Origin: Chryseobacterium sp. BLS98
GTDB taxonomy: Bacteria > Bacteroidota > Bacteroidia > Flavobacteriales > Weeksellaceae
Assembly: GCF_001045445.1 (NCBI RefSeq)
Contig: NZ_LFNF01000003.1
Span: 62,001-126,000, forward strand
Direction: 5' to 3'
DNA: 64,000 nucleotides
Shown here: one piece after another, positions 25,589 through 34,703 of the stretch
How the letters are laid out: each line of letters starts with the position of its first letter
Numbering within the stretch: position 1 is the first letter of the stretch
Made by a program: the position numbers and the translations under genes
Notes under the pieces: model-generated
Told to the model about the DNA's origin: nothing
Database searches by the model: none
The model's input: the letters and a program-made list of their open reading frames with translations, nothing else

Positions 25589-25795
25589 TTACAGAGGCAG
25601 CTTGTAATCACATTTTGGATCATTGCCAATTTCAACCCCCGGGATAACTTCTCCGCCGGGACAATACTGATTGCAGGCGTTCCAAACTTTGGTGCTGTTG
25701 ATGTAACAAAAACAATTACATGGATGAACAGGAATCGGTCCTGATCCCTGAATTTCCTTTAAATTTTGTCTTCCGATTTTCTTTAGATCTCTCAT
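25589..25795 (-). CDS. Cys-rich bacteriocin-like leader peptide
   Basis: The 68-residue peptide starts with a leader of the Chryseobacterium bacteriocin-like type (MRDLKKIGRQNLKEIQGSG), where LKKI and NLKEI match the usual LKKL...LKxI(K/Q)G pattern. Here the cleavage site reads GSG rather than GG. The mature part has six cysteines (CNCFC, then C-x3-C, then C) and three prolines. It shares leader type but not core sequence with the peptide at 14704. No exporter is adjacent and activity is unknown. Confidence 0.7.
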   Translation of the reverse strand: MRDLKKIGRQNLKEIQGSGPIPVHPCNCFCYINSTKVWNACNQYCPGGEVIPGVEIGNDPKCDYKLPL

Positions 25796-25938
25796 AATGA
25801 ATATTTTTAATTGGTTAAGTGAAGTTAATAAAAATTATAAATTCAATTTAAATATTTTTTATAAGTATTTCTAAATCCTATAATAAAGCGAAAAATTCAT
25901 CATAAATGCTCAGGAAATAATTTGAATACATCATTATA

Positions 25939-25977
25939 AAATAAAGCCACCTGCATCAATGCAGGTGGCTTTATTTT
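25939..25977. terminator. strong intrinsic terminator
   Basis: AAATAAAGCCACCTGC and GCAGGTGGCTTTATTT form a 16-base-pair hairpin with a 6-base loop, just downstream of the outer-membrane barrel gene (minus). Confidence 0.85.
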
Positions 25978-25991
25978 ACGAGTAATTTCCG

Positions 25992-28133
25992 TTATTTTCC
26001 TCCGCCGTCGTTTTTCTCCACGTCTGTTTTGGTATTTCCTTTTACTTTCTGATTTCCGAAACGTTTTACAAACGAAAGTGAAAATCCGTACCAGTCGGAT
26101 TTCAAAGACGATCTGAAAGTTCCTTCCGGGCTGTAAGTTGTCGCGTCAAAATTAGGTCTGCTGAAAATATTCATCAGCTGCAGGCTTACTTCCATCCGTG
26201 TTTTAGGGAATATTTTCGTTGCAGAGATGTTGTGGAAAATATTGGTTCTGTTGGCAATTGAGTTTCCATTGTTCTGGTTAGAGACTTCCACCCATGCACT
26301 CAGGTTAATATTTTTGTTAAAAAGATTGGTATAGGAGAGATTGGCTGAAGCCCCCATATAGCTGATGTAATCTTTGCTATCAAGCTTATTCACTTCGTTA
26401 AAATCATGGTTATCGATATAGTACCATCCGATCCCGACATTTACATTAAGCTTATTCTTCAGGAAAGTCTGATTGGTGTTGGCGAAAAGATAATACTTCT
26501 GCACCTTCCCGTTAAGATTGTCCGGCAGGGTAACCGTTCGGCCGTCTTCTTCGGCAAAAGTGGTCCAGTAATCCTTATCCGTATACATATACCTTGCAGA
26601 AAGGAAATATTTTTTCATGAATCCGAATTTCATATAAAGCCTGTGGCTTGGGTTAGGCTCCAGATCCATATTTCCCCGGGAGAATGTTCCATCATTGGTA
26701 GGCACCAGGAACGGATTGAATTCCGCATACCACGGACGCCAAAGATTACGGTTATACGTTAAACTCAGGTCATATTTATCCGAAAAAGAATATTTAAGCA
26801 ATAAATTCGGGAGTAGAGTACCGTAAGAATCCTTTCTTTCTGTTCCGGCTACATCCTGCCTCATTTTATAATCAATATGCTCATAACGTACTCCGATTCT
26901 CGTTTCCAGTTTTTCGAAGAACGTTTTACTGTAATTTACATACAGGGAATTGATATTATCCTCGTAATGAAAAACATCACTGGAACGCAGATTATCAGCA
27001 TTATTACCGGATAAGCTGTTGGGAATAACATTATTGTTGAAATCCATTTTTCCGCCCACTTCAAAACTGCCTCCTTTTCCCAGAGGCTGGGTATAATCTA
27101 CTTTCAGATAATAATTTCGCGTCTGTTCATGAGAATTGATACCCAATCTGTTGATGGCTGATGAAGTATCATAAGTCTTTAAAAACTCATTCGTATTCTT
27201 CTGAGAATTGTAGTTGGTTCCCAGGTTCACATCCAGAATCCTGTTTTTTTCCTTATCGTAATATTTGTAAAAAACATTCGTTCCAAGCGTTCGGTAACGC
27301 CCTGTTACGTCCTGGTTCTGATGGTAAGCGTCAAACGGGGAATCATTTTTGGTTCTGATGAGATCCGCATCAGAAGCAGATGAGTTTTTACTCTGATAAT
27401 ATTCAAGGATAAGGCCTATATTATTTTTATCATTTAGTGCATACTCAGAAGTGGAAGATAGGGAAGGACTCTGATTTCTGCCTAAGGTTTCATTGATGAT
27501 CCGGGTAACATCGTTATCCTTATATAAGCTGTTGACACTGGTGTTTTTTTGAAAATAAGTATTGTCGCTGTAGCTGCCAATTAAAGTCTGTGTGAAATTT
27601 TTCTTATGATAATTAAGGTTAAGATTGGTATACTGCGAATTTTTGGTATTCTGTCTGTTGTTAAAGGTTACACTGCCTTTCATTCCCTCGTCGTCTCTTT
27701 TTTTAAGGACAATATTGATGACCGACCCGGTAGTTTCGTAACGTGATGAAGGGCTTGTGATCACCTCAATTTTCATCAGATTATCTGCAGGAATCGTTTT
27801 CAGGTACTCCTTTAATTCCTTACCCGTAAAAACAGATTTTCTGTCATTGATGTAAACCGTTACTGATTCCCCTTCCGCTTTTACAGCATCATTATTATCA
27901 ATACTTACCAAAGGGGTCATTCTTAAGACATCCCAGGTTGTATTTCCCGCAAGAATAGAGCTGTTGGACACATTAAACACCGTTCTGTCAGCTTTAGATT
28001 CTACGGTAGGTTTTCTTGCCGTTAAGGTAACTCCTTCAATTTGATTTTCCTTCTGCTTGATGGTATCATTTTTTGCTTGTGCAAATAAGAAAGAACCTAT
28101 TAATAAAGCGGCCGAAGATATAATTATTTTCAT
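25992..28133 (-). CDS. outer-membrane beta-barrel family protein (TonB-receptor-like)
   Basis: A 713-residue protein with a signal peptide (MKIIISSAALLIGSFLFAQA). It has a plug-like domain at about 35-155 (IEGVTLTARKP, VYINDRKSVFTGKELKEYLKTIPADNLMKIEVITSPSSRYE) and then a long barrel of amphipathic strands, ending before a charged tail (NTKTDVEKNDGGGK). This fits the outer membrane beta-barrel family of Bacteroidetes receptors without a SusD partner. It lacks the N-terminal carboxypeptidase-like domain many relatives have. The ligand is unknown. Confidence 0.92.
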   Translation of the reverse strand: MKIIISSAALLIGSFLFAQAKNDTIKQKENQIEGVTLTARKPTVESKADRTVFNVSNSSILAGNTTWDVLRMTPLVSIDNNDAVKAEGESVTVYINDRKSVFTGKELKEYLKTIPADNLMKIEVITSPSSRYETTGSVINIVLKKRDDEGMKGSVTFNNRQNTKNSQYTNLNLNYHKKNFTQTLIGSYSDNTYFQKNTSVNSLYKDNDVTRIINETLGRNQSPSLSSTSEYALNDKNNIGLILEYYQSKNSSASDADLIRTKNDSPFDAYHQNQDVTGRYRTLGTNVFYKYYDKEKNRILDVNLGTNYNSQKNTNEFLKTYDTSSAINRLGINSHEQTRNYYLKVDYTQPLGKGGSFEVGGKMDFNNNVIPNSLSGNNADNLRSSDVFHYEDNINSLYVNYSKTFFEKLETRIGVRYEHIDYKMRQDVAGTERKDSYGTLLPNLLLKYSFSDKYDLSLTYNRNLWRPWYAEFNPFLVPTNDGTFSRGNMDLEPNPSHRLYMKFGFMKKYFLSARYMYTDKDYWTTFAEEDGRTVTLPDNLNGKVQKYYLFANTNQTFLKNKLNVNVGIGWYYIDNHDFNEVNKLDSKDYISYMGASANLSYTNLFNKNINLSAWVEVSNQNNGNSIANRTNIFHNISATKIFPKTRMEVSLQLMNIFSRPNFDATTYSPEGTFRSSLKSDWYGFSLSFVKRFGNQKVKGNTKTDVEKNDGGGK

Positions 28134-28433
28134 TCAAAGTGATATTTCACCAATAAGACATTTATTGCTGAAAGTTTGTTACATCAAACTGAAAAGTTTA
28201 GTAAAAAATTAACAAATAATAGCTTTTGTAATGAAATGATACAGTCTAGGAAGCCGGTATGAAAGATCTGATTGATAAGTTGTTGTTTATTCTAGGGTCT
28301 TCAGGCGTCAGGAAAATGATGATCATCTAAAGTAAATATTCTCCTTGTTCGTTTATGTTATAAATAAGAAATCTATTCATATATTTATTATTCTGATCAT
28401 CTTAAAAAAGATTCGGAACAAAAAAACAACAGA
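28134..28433. other. intergenic region, nothing recognised
   Basis: This 300-base divergent region must hold the promoters of the flanking genes, but I find no full TTTG/TAnnTTTG pair on either strand and no ORF or RNA. Confidence 0.5.
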
Positions 28434-29480
28434 ATGAATTTTAAAAAACAAATGGGACAGTTTCCCAATGAAAAAAGAAAAACCTATTTCAGCACACTGT
28501 TCAATTATGCCAACGGGAAATTCCAGAATATACTTCCCACACCAGCCCTTCTGGAAGGGGAAAGCATGACCAAATTACTTTTCCAGACCTTATGCAGAGT
28601 AGATAATGTAAGTCCGAAATCACCTCTTTCCTTCGTCATAACAGACCTGAAAAATCTTAAATCCGATGAAAATGTGCTGGTATGGTTTGGGCACAGCTCT
28701 TATTTTATCCAGATTGATGGAAAAAAATTCCTGATAGATCCTGTATTTAGTGGCAATGCATCCCCAATGCCCGGTTCCATAAAAGCCTTTGCCGGATCGG
28801 ACCACTATAAACCGGATGATATGCCGGAAATCGATTTTCTTCTTATTTCACATGATCATTGGGATCATCTCGATTATTCAACCGTTCAGACTCTGAAAGA
28901 TAAAGTAGGTAAAGTCATTTGTGGCCTGGGAACCGGACAGCATTTCGAATACTGGTGCTGGGAGACAGAGAAAATTATTGAAAAAAACTGGTGGGAAAGC
29001 ATCGATTTAGCGGAGGGCTTTACCATTACATTGACGCCGGCAAGACATTTTTCCGGACGCCTTCTCAACCGGAACATCTCACTTTGGACCTCCTTTGTAT
29101 TGCAGACACCGTCTAAAAAGCTGTTTCTTGGCGGCGACAGCGGTTACGGAAATCATTTTACAGAGATTGGAGATAAGTACGGACCTTTTGATATCGCGGT
29201 AATGGAATGTGGGCAGTATAACGAAAAATGGCCATACATTCACAGCCTTCCCGAACAGATTATCAAAGAAGTTCAGGAGCTCAGGGCTGAAAATTTTATC
29301 CCTGTTCATAATTCAAAGTTTAAACTCGCCCAGCATCCATGGTTTGAACCTTTGGAGCTGGTTTCAAAATACGCAGAAGAAAACGGTATACCCGTTACAC
29401 TTCCGATGATAGGAGAAAAAGCAGATCTCAACCAACTAGGAAAAGTAGCCTGGAAAAAGTGGTGGCAGGAATTGATGTAA
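28434..29480 (+). CDS. MBL-fold metallohydrolase, NAPE-PLD/UlaG-like
   Basis: The 348-residue protein has the metallo-beta-lactamase motif SHDHWDHLD at about residues 140-148, preceded by VWFGHSSYFIQIDGKKFLIDPVF. Later ligands include the histidine in PARHFSG (about 204) and the aspartate in FLGGDSGYG (about 233). This arrangement resembles N-acyl-phosphatidylethanolamine phospholipase D-like and UlaG-like hydrolases. No signal peptide is evident; the substrate is unknown. Confidence 0.93.
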   Translation: MNFKKQMGQFPNEKRKTYFSTLFNYANGKFQNILPTPALLEGESMTKLLFQTLCRVDNVSPKSPLSFVITDLKNLKSDENVLVWFGHSSYFIQIDGKKFLIDPVFSGNASPMPGSIKAFAGSDHYKPDDMPEIDFLLISHDHWDHLDYSTVQTLKDKVGKVICGLGTGQHFEYWCWETEKIIEKNWWESIDLAEGFTITLTPARHFSGRLLNRNISLWTSFVLQTPSKKLFLGGDSGYGNHFTEIGDKYGPFDIAVMECGQYNEKWPYIHSLPEQIIKEVQELRAENFIPVHNSKFKLAQHPWFEPLELVSKYAEENGIPVTLPMIGEKADLNQLGKVAWKKWWQELM

Positions 29481-29577
29481 TGATTAAATACGCATCCATA
29501 CTTCAATCAATCGAAGAAGGATTTCTTCTTTACACTAAATAAATAGAACTTTGCGTGAAGAAAACTAAGCGTAAGTT

Positions 29578-29606
29578 AAAATCCGGCCCAATTTGGGCCG
29601 GATTTT
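29578..29606. terminator. bidirectional intrinsic terminator
   Basis: AAATCCGGCCCAA and TTGGGCCGGATTT form a near-perfect 13-base-pair hairpin with T tracts on both strands, between convergent genes. Confidence 0.9.
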
Positions 29607-29632
29607 CCATTCATAATCAACTAAATTAAAAA

Positions 29633-30484
29633 CTATGGTTCCTGATGAGCCACTTTCGTATGGATGATGTCGTAATAAACAGATGGATTTACTGCATCAG
29701 GAATAATTCTGTACGTAAATTCTGAACTATTTAAAGTAAGAATATCAACAACCCTTGTGAACAGCACATTGCCATTGGCATCCAGAGCGGTGATCGTTCT
29801 TTTCTTCCCATCGGGAGAGATAGACCATGTCCCTTGTGACCTCAGGACGTTATTCAGCCCGTAAATCGCGAAAGTTCCGTTCGCTTTAAAATAAGAATAT
29901 CCTACAAAGCCCGCTACACTTGCATCTGTTAAAGCTACCGGACTTCCGTTTTTATCTTTAGCTCCGGTTGTTTCCCATGGAGTGGAAGCCAGGATAAGCT
30001 GTCCGTTCGCCGGTTCCGAATGAGCCGTTTTTGTATGGATAATATCATAATAAACGGAAGGATCATTCGGATTGGTGTGAATCCTGTAAGTGAATTCATT
30101 TCCGTTCAGGACAAGAATATCCACCACACGGCTGAAAATGGAAGTACCGTCAGGATTAAGTGCTGTAATAGTTCTTGTTTTTCCTTCGGCATCTACAGAC
30201 CATGTTCCGCGGGATCTTAAAGCGTCACTGAGATTATAGATGGTAAAGTTTCCGTCAGCTTTGAAATACGCAAAACCAACGAAGCTGGCTACACTTGCAT
30301 CTGTCAGGGCGACTGCATTCCCATTTTTATCCTTAGCTTCGGTCGTTTCCCAGGGAGTGGAGGAAAGAACCTGTGAAGGAGTAGGTTTTTCCTGAACAAT
30401 ATCGTCGTTATCAGAGCAAGATACAAAAGCAGATAGCATCCATACAGCTGTGAACAGGTAACAGAATTTTTTCAATGTATTCAT
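29633..30484 (-). CDS. DUF4822 lipoprotein with two tandem domains
   Basis: The start chosen is ATG 30482-30484, giving MNTLKKFCYLFTAVWMLSAFVSCSDND: a lipoprotein signal with the lipobox ending at Cys. A longer in-frame start would place 38 non-signal residues in front. Two repeats of about 120 residues follow; each opens with STPWETT and ends YYDIIHTK-x-AH-x-EP, matching DUF4822. They are about 65-70 percent identical by eye, suggesting recent duplication. It is probably surface or periplasmic; function is unknown. A -7 box lies at 30505-30512. Confidence 0.9.
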   Translation of the reverse strand: MNTLKKFCYLFTAVWMLSAFVSCSDNDDIVQEKPTPSQVLSSTPWETTEAKDKNGNAVALTDASVASFVGFAYFKADGNFTIYNLSDALRSRGTWSVDAEGKTRTITALNPDGTSIFSRVVDILVLNGNEFTYRIHTNPNDPSVYYDIIHTKTAHSEPANGQLILASTPWETTGAKDKNGSPVALTDASVAGFVGYSYFKANGTFAIYGLNNVLRSQGTWSISPDGKKRTITALDANGNVLFTRVVDILTLNSSEFTYRIIPDAVNPSVYYDIIHTKVAHQEP

Positions 30485-30504
30485 AATTGATATTTTTATC
30501 TCTG

Positions 30505-30512
30505 CAAACATA
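30505..30512 (-). promoter_or_regulatory. promoter -7 box for the DUF4822 gene
   Basis: Minus-strand TATGTTTG matches TAnnTTTG, 20 bases before the preferred start; this supports the shorter start over the one at 30598. Confidence 0.55.
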
Positions 30513-30648
30513 TTCCTTATGAAAGTCAAAACGTTGTACAGAATATCTCTTTTGTTGTAAAATGTATAACTCCTCATTTCATATAGGTAAATTGACAAAG
30601 CATAGATCAGTAGAAGAATTATATCCGCTTAAAAAACTATTTTTGAAT

Positions 30649-31377
30649 ATGAATAACAGAAACCGTGGAAAAAATACAGGAGATGATGTGCTGTTTGGCT
30701 CTGAAAAGCAACTTGGCAGACTGAAAATGGCAGCACAGGACATGCTGTATTTATTGACCCGGAATTATCCTGAGAAAGCTTCTTCAGAACTGGTGGGAAA
30801 CAGGTATAAACTGAAGACCCGCCAGATCCAGGCGTTACGGGGAGCCTCTGCATCGGAAAAACAAATAGAGGACAGGAAACTCAGACAGCTGGAAGCGGCA
30901 GAACTGGAAGGCAAAGTCCTTTACATCGATGGTTTTAATGTGCTCATTCTGATGGAAAGTCTGCTCTCCGGGGCTTATATTTTTGAAGGATCCGATGGAT
31001 GCTTTCGTGATCTTTCAGGCGTTCACGGAACCTATAAAAGAGTAAATCAGACTCTGAGAGCGGTGGAGCTTGTGGCTGTATTTTTCCAAAAAACCAAAAT
31101 ACAAAAATTGATATGGATCTTTGACAAGCCGGTTTCAAACAGCGGAAGAATTAAAGAAATTATTCTTGATTTTGCACATGAAAACAACTTGAACTGGGAA
31201 GCCGATCTGGAATACAATCCGGATAAATTTTTGGCAGAAAACTCAGACATTGCAGTATCTTCAGATGCGTGGATATTGGATCACTGTAAAACGTGGTTTA
31301 ATCTCATCGGATATTTAATTACTGAAGAGAAACTGCAGGTCAACCTTATAAAAATGTTTGAGGATGCATCTGTTTAA
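30649..31377 (+). CDS. DUF434 domain protein
   Basis: From ATG 30649 the product is 242 residues. It matches DUF434-type proteins: an N-terminal helical part (LGRLKMAAQDMLYLLTRNYPEKASSELVGNRY, about 22-53) and a second domain with YIDGFNVLILMESLLSG (about 90-106) and IWIFDKPVSNSGR (about 161-173). The second part has the look of a PIN/NYN-like nuclease core (acidic residues after strands), but that is inference. An upstream in-frame start at 30562 is less likely. It overlaps the next gene by 20 bases. Confidence 0.85.
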   Translation: MNNRNRGKNTGDDVLFGSEKQLGRLKMAAQDMLYLLTRNYPEKASSELVGNRYKLKTRQIQALRGASASEKQIEDRKLRQLEAAELEGKVLYIDGFNVLILMESLLSGAYIFEGSDGCFRDLSGVHGTYKRVNQTLRAVELVAVFFQKTKIQKLIWIFDKPVSNSGRIKEIILDFAHENNLNWEADLEYNPDKFLAENSDIAVSSDAWILDHCKTWFNLIGYLITEEKLQVNLIKMFEDASV

Positions 31378-32014
31378 ACCTTATATTCCTTTGATTTCAG
31401 ATTCGTGGAAGCAAAAATACCATGCCGTTCTTGCTGAAGAACATCTACAGGCTGTAGAAAATAATATACTGAAATTTAAGACTGGCCAGCTGGAGTGGGA
31501 TTTTCCCTATTTTAATGAAGAAATTAAAACAGACCGGGCAGAAAGTTTCAGAAAATTTACCGGGGTATTTCAAAGCAATGATCCTGATGAGGTAAAAGCA
31601 TTACAGCTGGAAGAAATCCCGTTTGAGCACTGGTTAAATATTCTTGGCCAGCGTCTTACTTCCGCCAGCATCCGTGATGAAAATGCCATTCCACCTTTAG
31701 GGAAAACTCTGATTGATGCGTGCTGCCAGCCTTTTAACAGCGAAATAACTATTGCGCAGAGAGCCTGGGAAAAACATATCGGAAGGATGGATGATCAATT
31801 CTGGGGAGAGATCAGGGGAAACAATCAGCAGAAACAGGAAAAAGTAATGGAAAAGATCTGTCATATTCTGGACAACAGGACCTGGTGGAATGTTTTTTAT
31901 CATTACAAGCACGAACTTGTTTTTGAAGTCAGGGAAAAAGAAGGTCACGGCATCCGCTGGAGCCACGGAGGGAAAAAGCTGATAGGTTTTCTGGAAAAAT
32001 TTGTCAACGAATAA
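31358..32014 (+). CDS. conserved hypothetical protein, 218 aa
   Basis: I do not recognise this protein. It is 218 residues, soluble, rich in Trp and charged residues (QLEWDFPYFNEEIK, AWEKHIGRMDDQFWGEIR, DNRTWWNVFYHYKHELVFEVREKEG). There is no signal peptide or membrane segment. The start overlaps the DUF434 gene by 20 bases, so the two are likely translated together. A second Met two codons in is an alternative start. Confidence 0.75.
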   Translation: MRMHLFKPYIPLISDSWKQKYHAVLAEEHLQAVENNILKFKTGQLEWDFPYFNEEIKTDRAESFRKFTGVFQSNDPDEVKALQLEEIPFEHWLNILGQRLTSASIRDENAIPPLGKTLIDACCQPFNSEITIAQRAWEKHIGRMDDQFWGEIRGNNQQKQEKVMEKICHILDNRTWWNVFYHYKHELVFEVREKEGHGIRWSHGGKKLIGFLEKFVNE

Positions 32015-32148
32015 AGCAGAATTTTAACTACGTAAAAAGGTTGCGTATTGAGAAAGTAATTTTGCAAAATTATTCTGAAAAAAGCAGTTTATCTGGAGAG
32101 CAAATTTACTTATTAGTAGCAATAACTTATTCCCTAATATAAAAAATC

Positions 32149-32493
32149 ATGAGAAATATTTACAATAAAGGCAATTTCAGAGCTGGTGAATATGGAAAAA
32201 TTTCCCAGGAATTAAGAAAATATGGCAATAAGAAATGGAGGCGAACACAAAAAGCAGCCATAGAAGATCAGTTAAGTGAAACATTTAAATTCAAAAAAGC
32301 CAGAAAAAGCCGACATAAAATAATTTGGGTGAAAATAACAAAAGAATTTAACGGAAAAAAGCAGTCTGATTATCGTGGCTTTTATTCTGAAAAAGAATTC
32401 GCAAACGTTCTGAAAGGCCCTAATATTCTAAGGTACTTTTACATAAAAAATAAAAACAGAAACAAAAACAAAAACAAAAACAAAAACAAATGA
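32149..32493 (+). CDS. small basic protein with (Asn-Lys)n tail
   Basis: The 114-residue, very basic protein has no family I recognise. The body (1-100) contains aromatic and lysine-rich segments (HKIIWVKITKEFNGKKQSDYRGFYSEKEF). The last 14 residues are N-K repeats encoded by a hexamer repeat (AAAAAC) at 32450-32490. The TGA stop overlaps the tatD ATG in ATGA, so the genes are coupled. Nucleic-acid binding is possible from charge but unproven. Confidence 0.6.
   Translation: MRNIYNKGNFRAGEYGKISQELRKYGNKKWRRTQKAAIEDQLSETFKFKKARKSRHKIIWVKITKEFNGKKQSDYRGFYSEKEFANVLKGPNILRYFYIKNKNRNKNKNKNKNK
32450..32490 (+). repeat. AAAAAC hexanucleotide tandem repeat
   Basis: About six near-perfect copies of a six-base unit run into the tatD start codon. 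Copy-number changes would keep frame and change only the N-K tail length. Confidence 0.85.
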
Positions 32494-33275
32494 ATACATA
32501 CATCGATATTGGCATTAATCTGACCAATAAACAGTTCTATAATGAACAGGAAGAAATTATCAACCGCGCTCTGGATAATGGCGTAGAACAAATGATCCTC
32601 ACAGGGACAAGTATACGCGGAAGCAAAGAATCTGCTGAAATTGCAGAAGACTATCCTGAGATTTTATTTTCTACAGCCGGAATTCATCCTCATGATGCAA
32701 AATCTTTTAACCAACAAAGTATTTCTGAGCTCAGAAGTCTTCTGAAACTGGATCATGTGGTCTCAGTAGGAGAGTGCGGTTTGGATTTTGATAGGGATTT
32801 TTCTCCAAGACCCATTCAGGAAAAGTGCTACCGGGCTCAGCTGGAACTGGCCGTTGAAGTTGGCAAACCTCTTTTCCTTCATGAAAGATCAGCTTTTAAA
32901 AGATTTAATGAAATCACGGATGAATATCTTTCTGAATTACCAAAAGCCGTTGTTCACTGCTTTACAGGAACATTGGATGAAGCCAGAGTCTATCTTGATA
33001 AAGGTTTCTATTTAGGATTTACCGGAGCAATAAGTGATGACAAAAGATTTAAACATCTCGAAGCTGTCATTAAATATACACCGCTTGACCGCATGATGAT
33101 AGAAACCGACGCCCCTTTCATGCTTCCGAAAAATATGCCGAGAACACAGAATCGCCGCAACGAACCGTCTTTTCTTCTTTATGTGGCACAAACGATAGCC
33201 CATTGGAAGAAGATCAGCATTTCTGAAGTTGCAGACGAAACCACAGAAACTACAAGAAATTTTTTCAAAATATAA
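32490..33275 (+). CDS. tatD: TatD-type DNase/metal-dependent hydrolase
   Basis: The 261-residue TIM-barrel enzyme starts YIDIGINLTNKQF, close to the start of the true TatD branch (FDIGVNLTS) rather than the HxH-containing YcfH/YjjV branch. Other signatures are TAGIHPHDAKSF (about 65-76), GECGLDFDRDFSP (about 92-104), VVHCFTGT (about 151-158) and IETDAPFMLP (about 200-209). TatD enzymes act as 3'-5' exonucleases or metal-dependent nucleases in DNA repair or quality control. Confidence 0.94.
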   Translation: MNTYIDIGINLTNKQFYNEQEEIINRALDNGVEQMILTGTSIRGSKESAEIAEDYPEILFSTAGIHPHDAKSFNQQSISELRSLLKLDHVVSVGECGLDFDRDFSPRPIQEKCYRAQLELAVEVGKPLFLHERSAFKRFNEITDEYLSELPKAVVHCFTGTLDEARVYLDKGFYLGFTGAISDDKRFKHLEAVIKYTPLDRMMIETDAPFMLPKNMPRTQNRRNEPSFLLYVAQTIAHWKKISISEVADETTETTRNFFKI

Positions 33276-33311
33276 AAAAGAGCTCTACAAATTAAGTAAA
33301 GCTCTTTTTTT
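33275..33311. terminator. bidirectional intrinsic terminator after tatD
   Basis: AAAAAAGAGCT and AGCTCTTTTTT pair around a 13-14 base loop. Confidence 0.8.
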
Positions 33312-33387
33312 AGCGAGACAGCAAAATGACAAAATCGTATTAACCCATTTGCTTCTTCGCTTCTTTGCCTTTTTGCAATTCAGCCTT

Positions 33388-34098
33388 TTAAAGACTTTTC
33401 AACGCCGATTCCAAAGCCAGTTCCATCATTGGTTTAAGGGCTTTTTCTCTTTCATCAGCAGAAATTTTTTCGTGGGTAGGAATAATATCGGTTACCGTAA
33501 GGATAGTAGCAGCATTCTTTCCTAAATATTGGGCATTTGCAAATAATCCGAAAGCCTCCATTTCTACTGCCGGACAGTTATATTTTGTTGCAATTGCAGG
33601 AATATTCTGATCTTTTCTGTAGAAAATATCACTGCTGTGAACGTTGATCGCTTTTGCCGCCAAAGAAAGCTCATGAGCAGTTTCATTAATCGTCTCAAAA
33701 ATATTTCCCTGGTGAGAAAGGATTTCATCCTCAATTTCCCATGCATACTTTGCATAGGTACTTTCACTGGCTGCATTTTCAATATTTAAGATATCAAAAA
33801 GCTTAAGATCTGTAGTATAAGCCCCGCAGGTCCCAATTCTGATGATGGTATCTACTTCATATTCCGTAAATAATTCAAAAGAATAGATCCCGATGCTCGG
33901 AAAGCCCATTCCGCTGGCTCCTACAGTAATCTCCTTACCTTTGTAAAGACCTGTATAATAAAAGATTCCTCTTGTTTTGCTTACCAGTTTAGCATTTTCC
34001 AAATAATTTTCAGCAATATATTGTGCGCGAAGCGGATCCCCCGGCTGCAATACGACTTTAGCTATTTCTCCTTTTTTTGCACTGATGTGAATACTCAT
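33388..34098 (-). CDS. deoD: purine-nucleoside phosphorylase, DeoD type
   Basis: From ATG 34096-34098 the product is 236 residues, equal to E. coli DeoD. It splits purine nucleosides with phosphate. Matching segments are HISAKKGEIAKVVLQPGDPLRAQYIAE at the N terminus, the phosphate-binding region TIIRIGTCGA (about 83-92) and the substrate segment CPAVEMEAFGLFANA (about 173-187). A start ten codons upstream is possible but would overlap the promoter-like box at 34117-34124. Confidence 0.95.
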   Translation of the reverse strand: MSIHISAKKGEIAKVVLQPGDPLRAQYIAENYLENAKLVSKTRGIFYYTGLYKGKEITVGASGMGFPSIGIYSFELFTEYEVDTIIRIGTCGAYTTDLKLFDILNIENAASESTYAKYAWEIEDEILSHQGNIFETINETAHELSLAAKAINVHSSDIFYRKDQNIPAIATKYNCPAVEMEAFGLFANAQYLGKNAATILTVTDIIPTHEKISADEREKALKPMMELALESALKSL

Positions 34099-34116
34099 AA
34101 TGTTATTTTGAAGGAA

Positions 34117-34124
34117 CAAAGATA
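34117..34124 (-). promoter_or_regulatory. promoter -7 box for deoD
   Basis: Minus-strand TATCTTTG matches TAnnTTTG, 18 bases before the preferred deoD start. Confidence 0.55.
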
Positions 34125-34280
34125 GCAACTTTTAGATTGAAATATCCAGAAGACTTTCTGTTTAATCTGCAGGAGAAAAAAATGATTATTGGCTAACACA
34201 GAACCGGAAAATAACAATATAGCAGTAGCATTTACCCAGGTTCCTTAATTATTTTAGCAATGTTAAAAGATAAATTACAA

Positions 34281-34670
34281 ATGAAAATCGAGCATATTGC
34301 CATCTGGGTAAAAGACCTGGAAAAAATGAGAACATTCTATCAGAAATATTTTGGAGCCGTCTCCAATGAGAAATACCACAATCCTGTAAAACATTTCCAG
34401 TCGTATTTTTTAAGCTTTGAAAATGGCTGCCGTCTCGAAATTATGAACAGACCCAATATTCAGGACAGCGGAAACTCTTATGATGCCCAGCAATTCGGGA
34501 TTATCCACCTGGCGTTTTCTACGGGAAGCAAGGAAAAAGTAGATGAACTGACAGAAATTTTAAGAAAAGACGGTTATACCATAGCTGGTGAACCTCGTAC
34601 AACAGGTGACGGATACTACGAAAGCGTAATTCTGGATCCGGAAAATAACATCATCGAAATAACTGAATGA
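34281..34670 (+). CDS. VOC-family (glyoxalase-like) protein
   Basis: A 129-residue VOC protein when started at MKIEHIAIWV; an upstream in-frame ATG at 34260 adds seven residues. Metal-ligand positions are seen: His5 (IEHIAIWV), Glu near residue 49 (GCRLEIM), His near residue 69 (GIIHLAFS) and Glu near 126 (NIIEITE). This is the four-ligand pattern of glyoxalase I-like enzymes. The specific substrate is not evident. Confidence 0.88.
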   Translation: MKIEHIAIWVKDLEKMRTFYQKYFGAVSNEKYHNPVKHFQSYFLSFENGCRLEIMNRPNIQDSGNSYDAQQFGIIHLAFSTGSKEKVDELTEILRKDGYTIAGEPRTTGDGYYESVILDPENNIIEITE

Positions 34671-34703
34671 TATCTTTTTAAAGTAAATTTTCTGGATTTA
34701 GAG

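Noticed and set aside
30485..30598. Longer N terminus for the DUF4822 lipoprotein
   Set aside because: It would bury the lipoprotein signal 38 residues in and include the promoter-like box.
30638..30645. TATTTTTG as a promoter for the DUF434 gene
   Set aside because: It ends three bases before the start codon and would give a leaderless or truncated message; no -33 box supports it.
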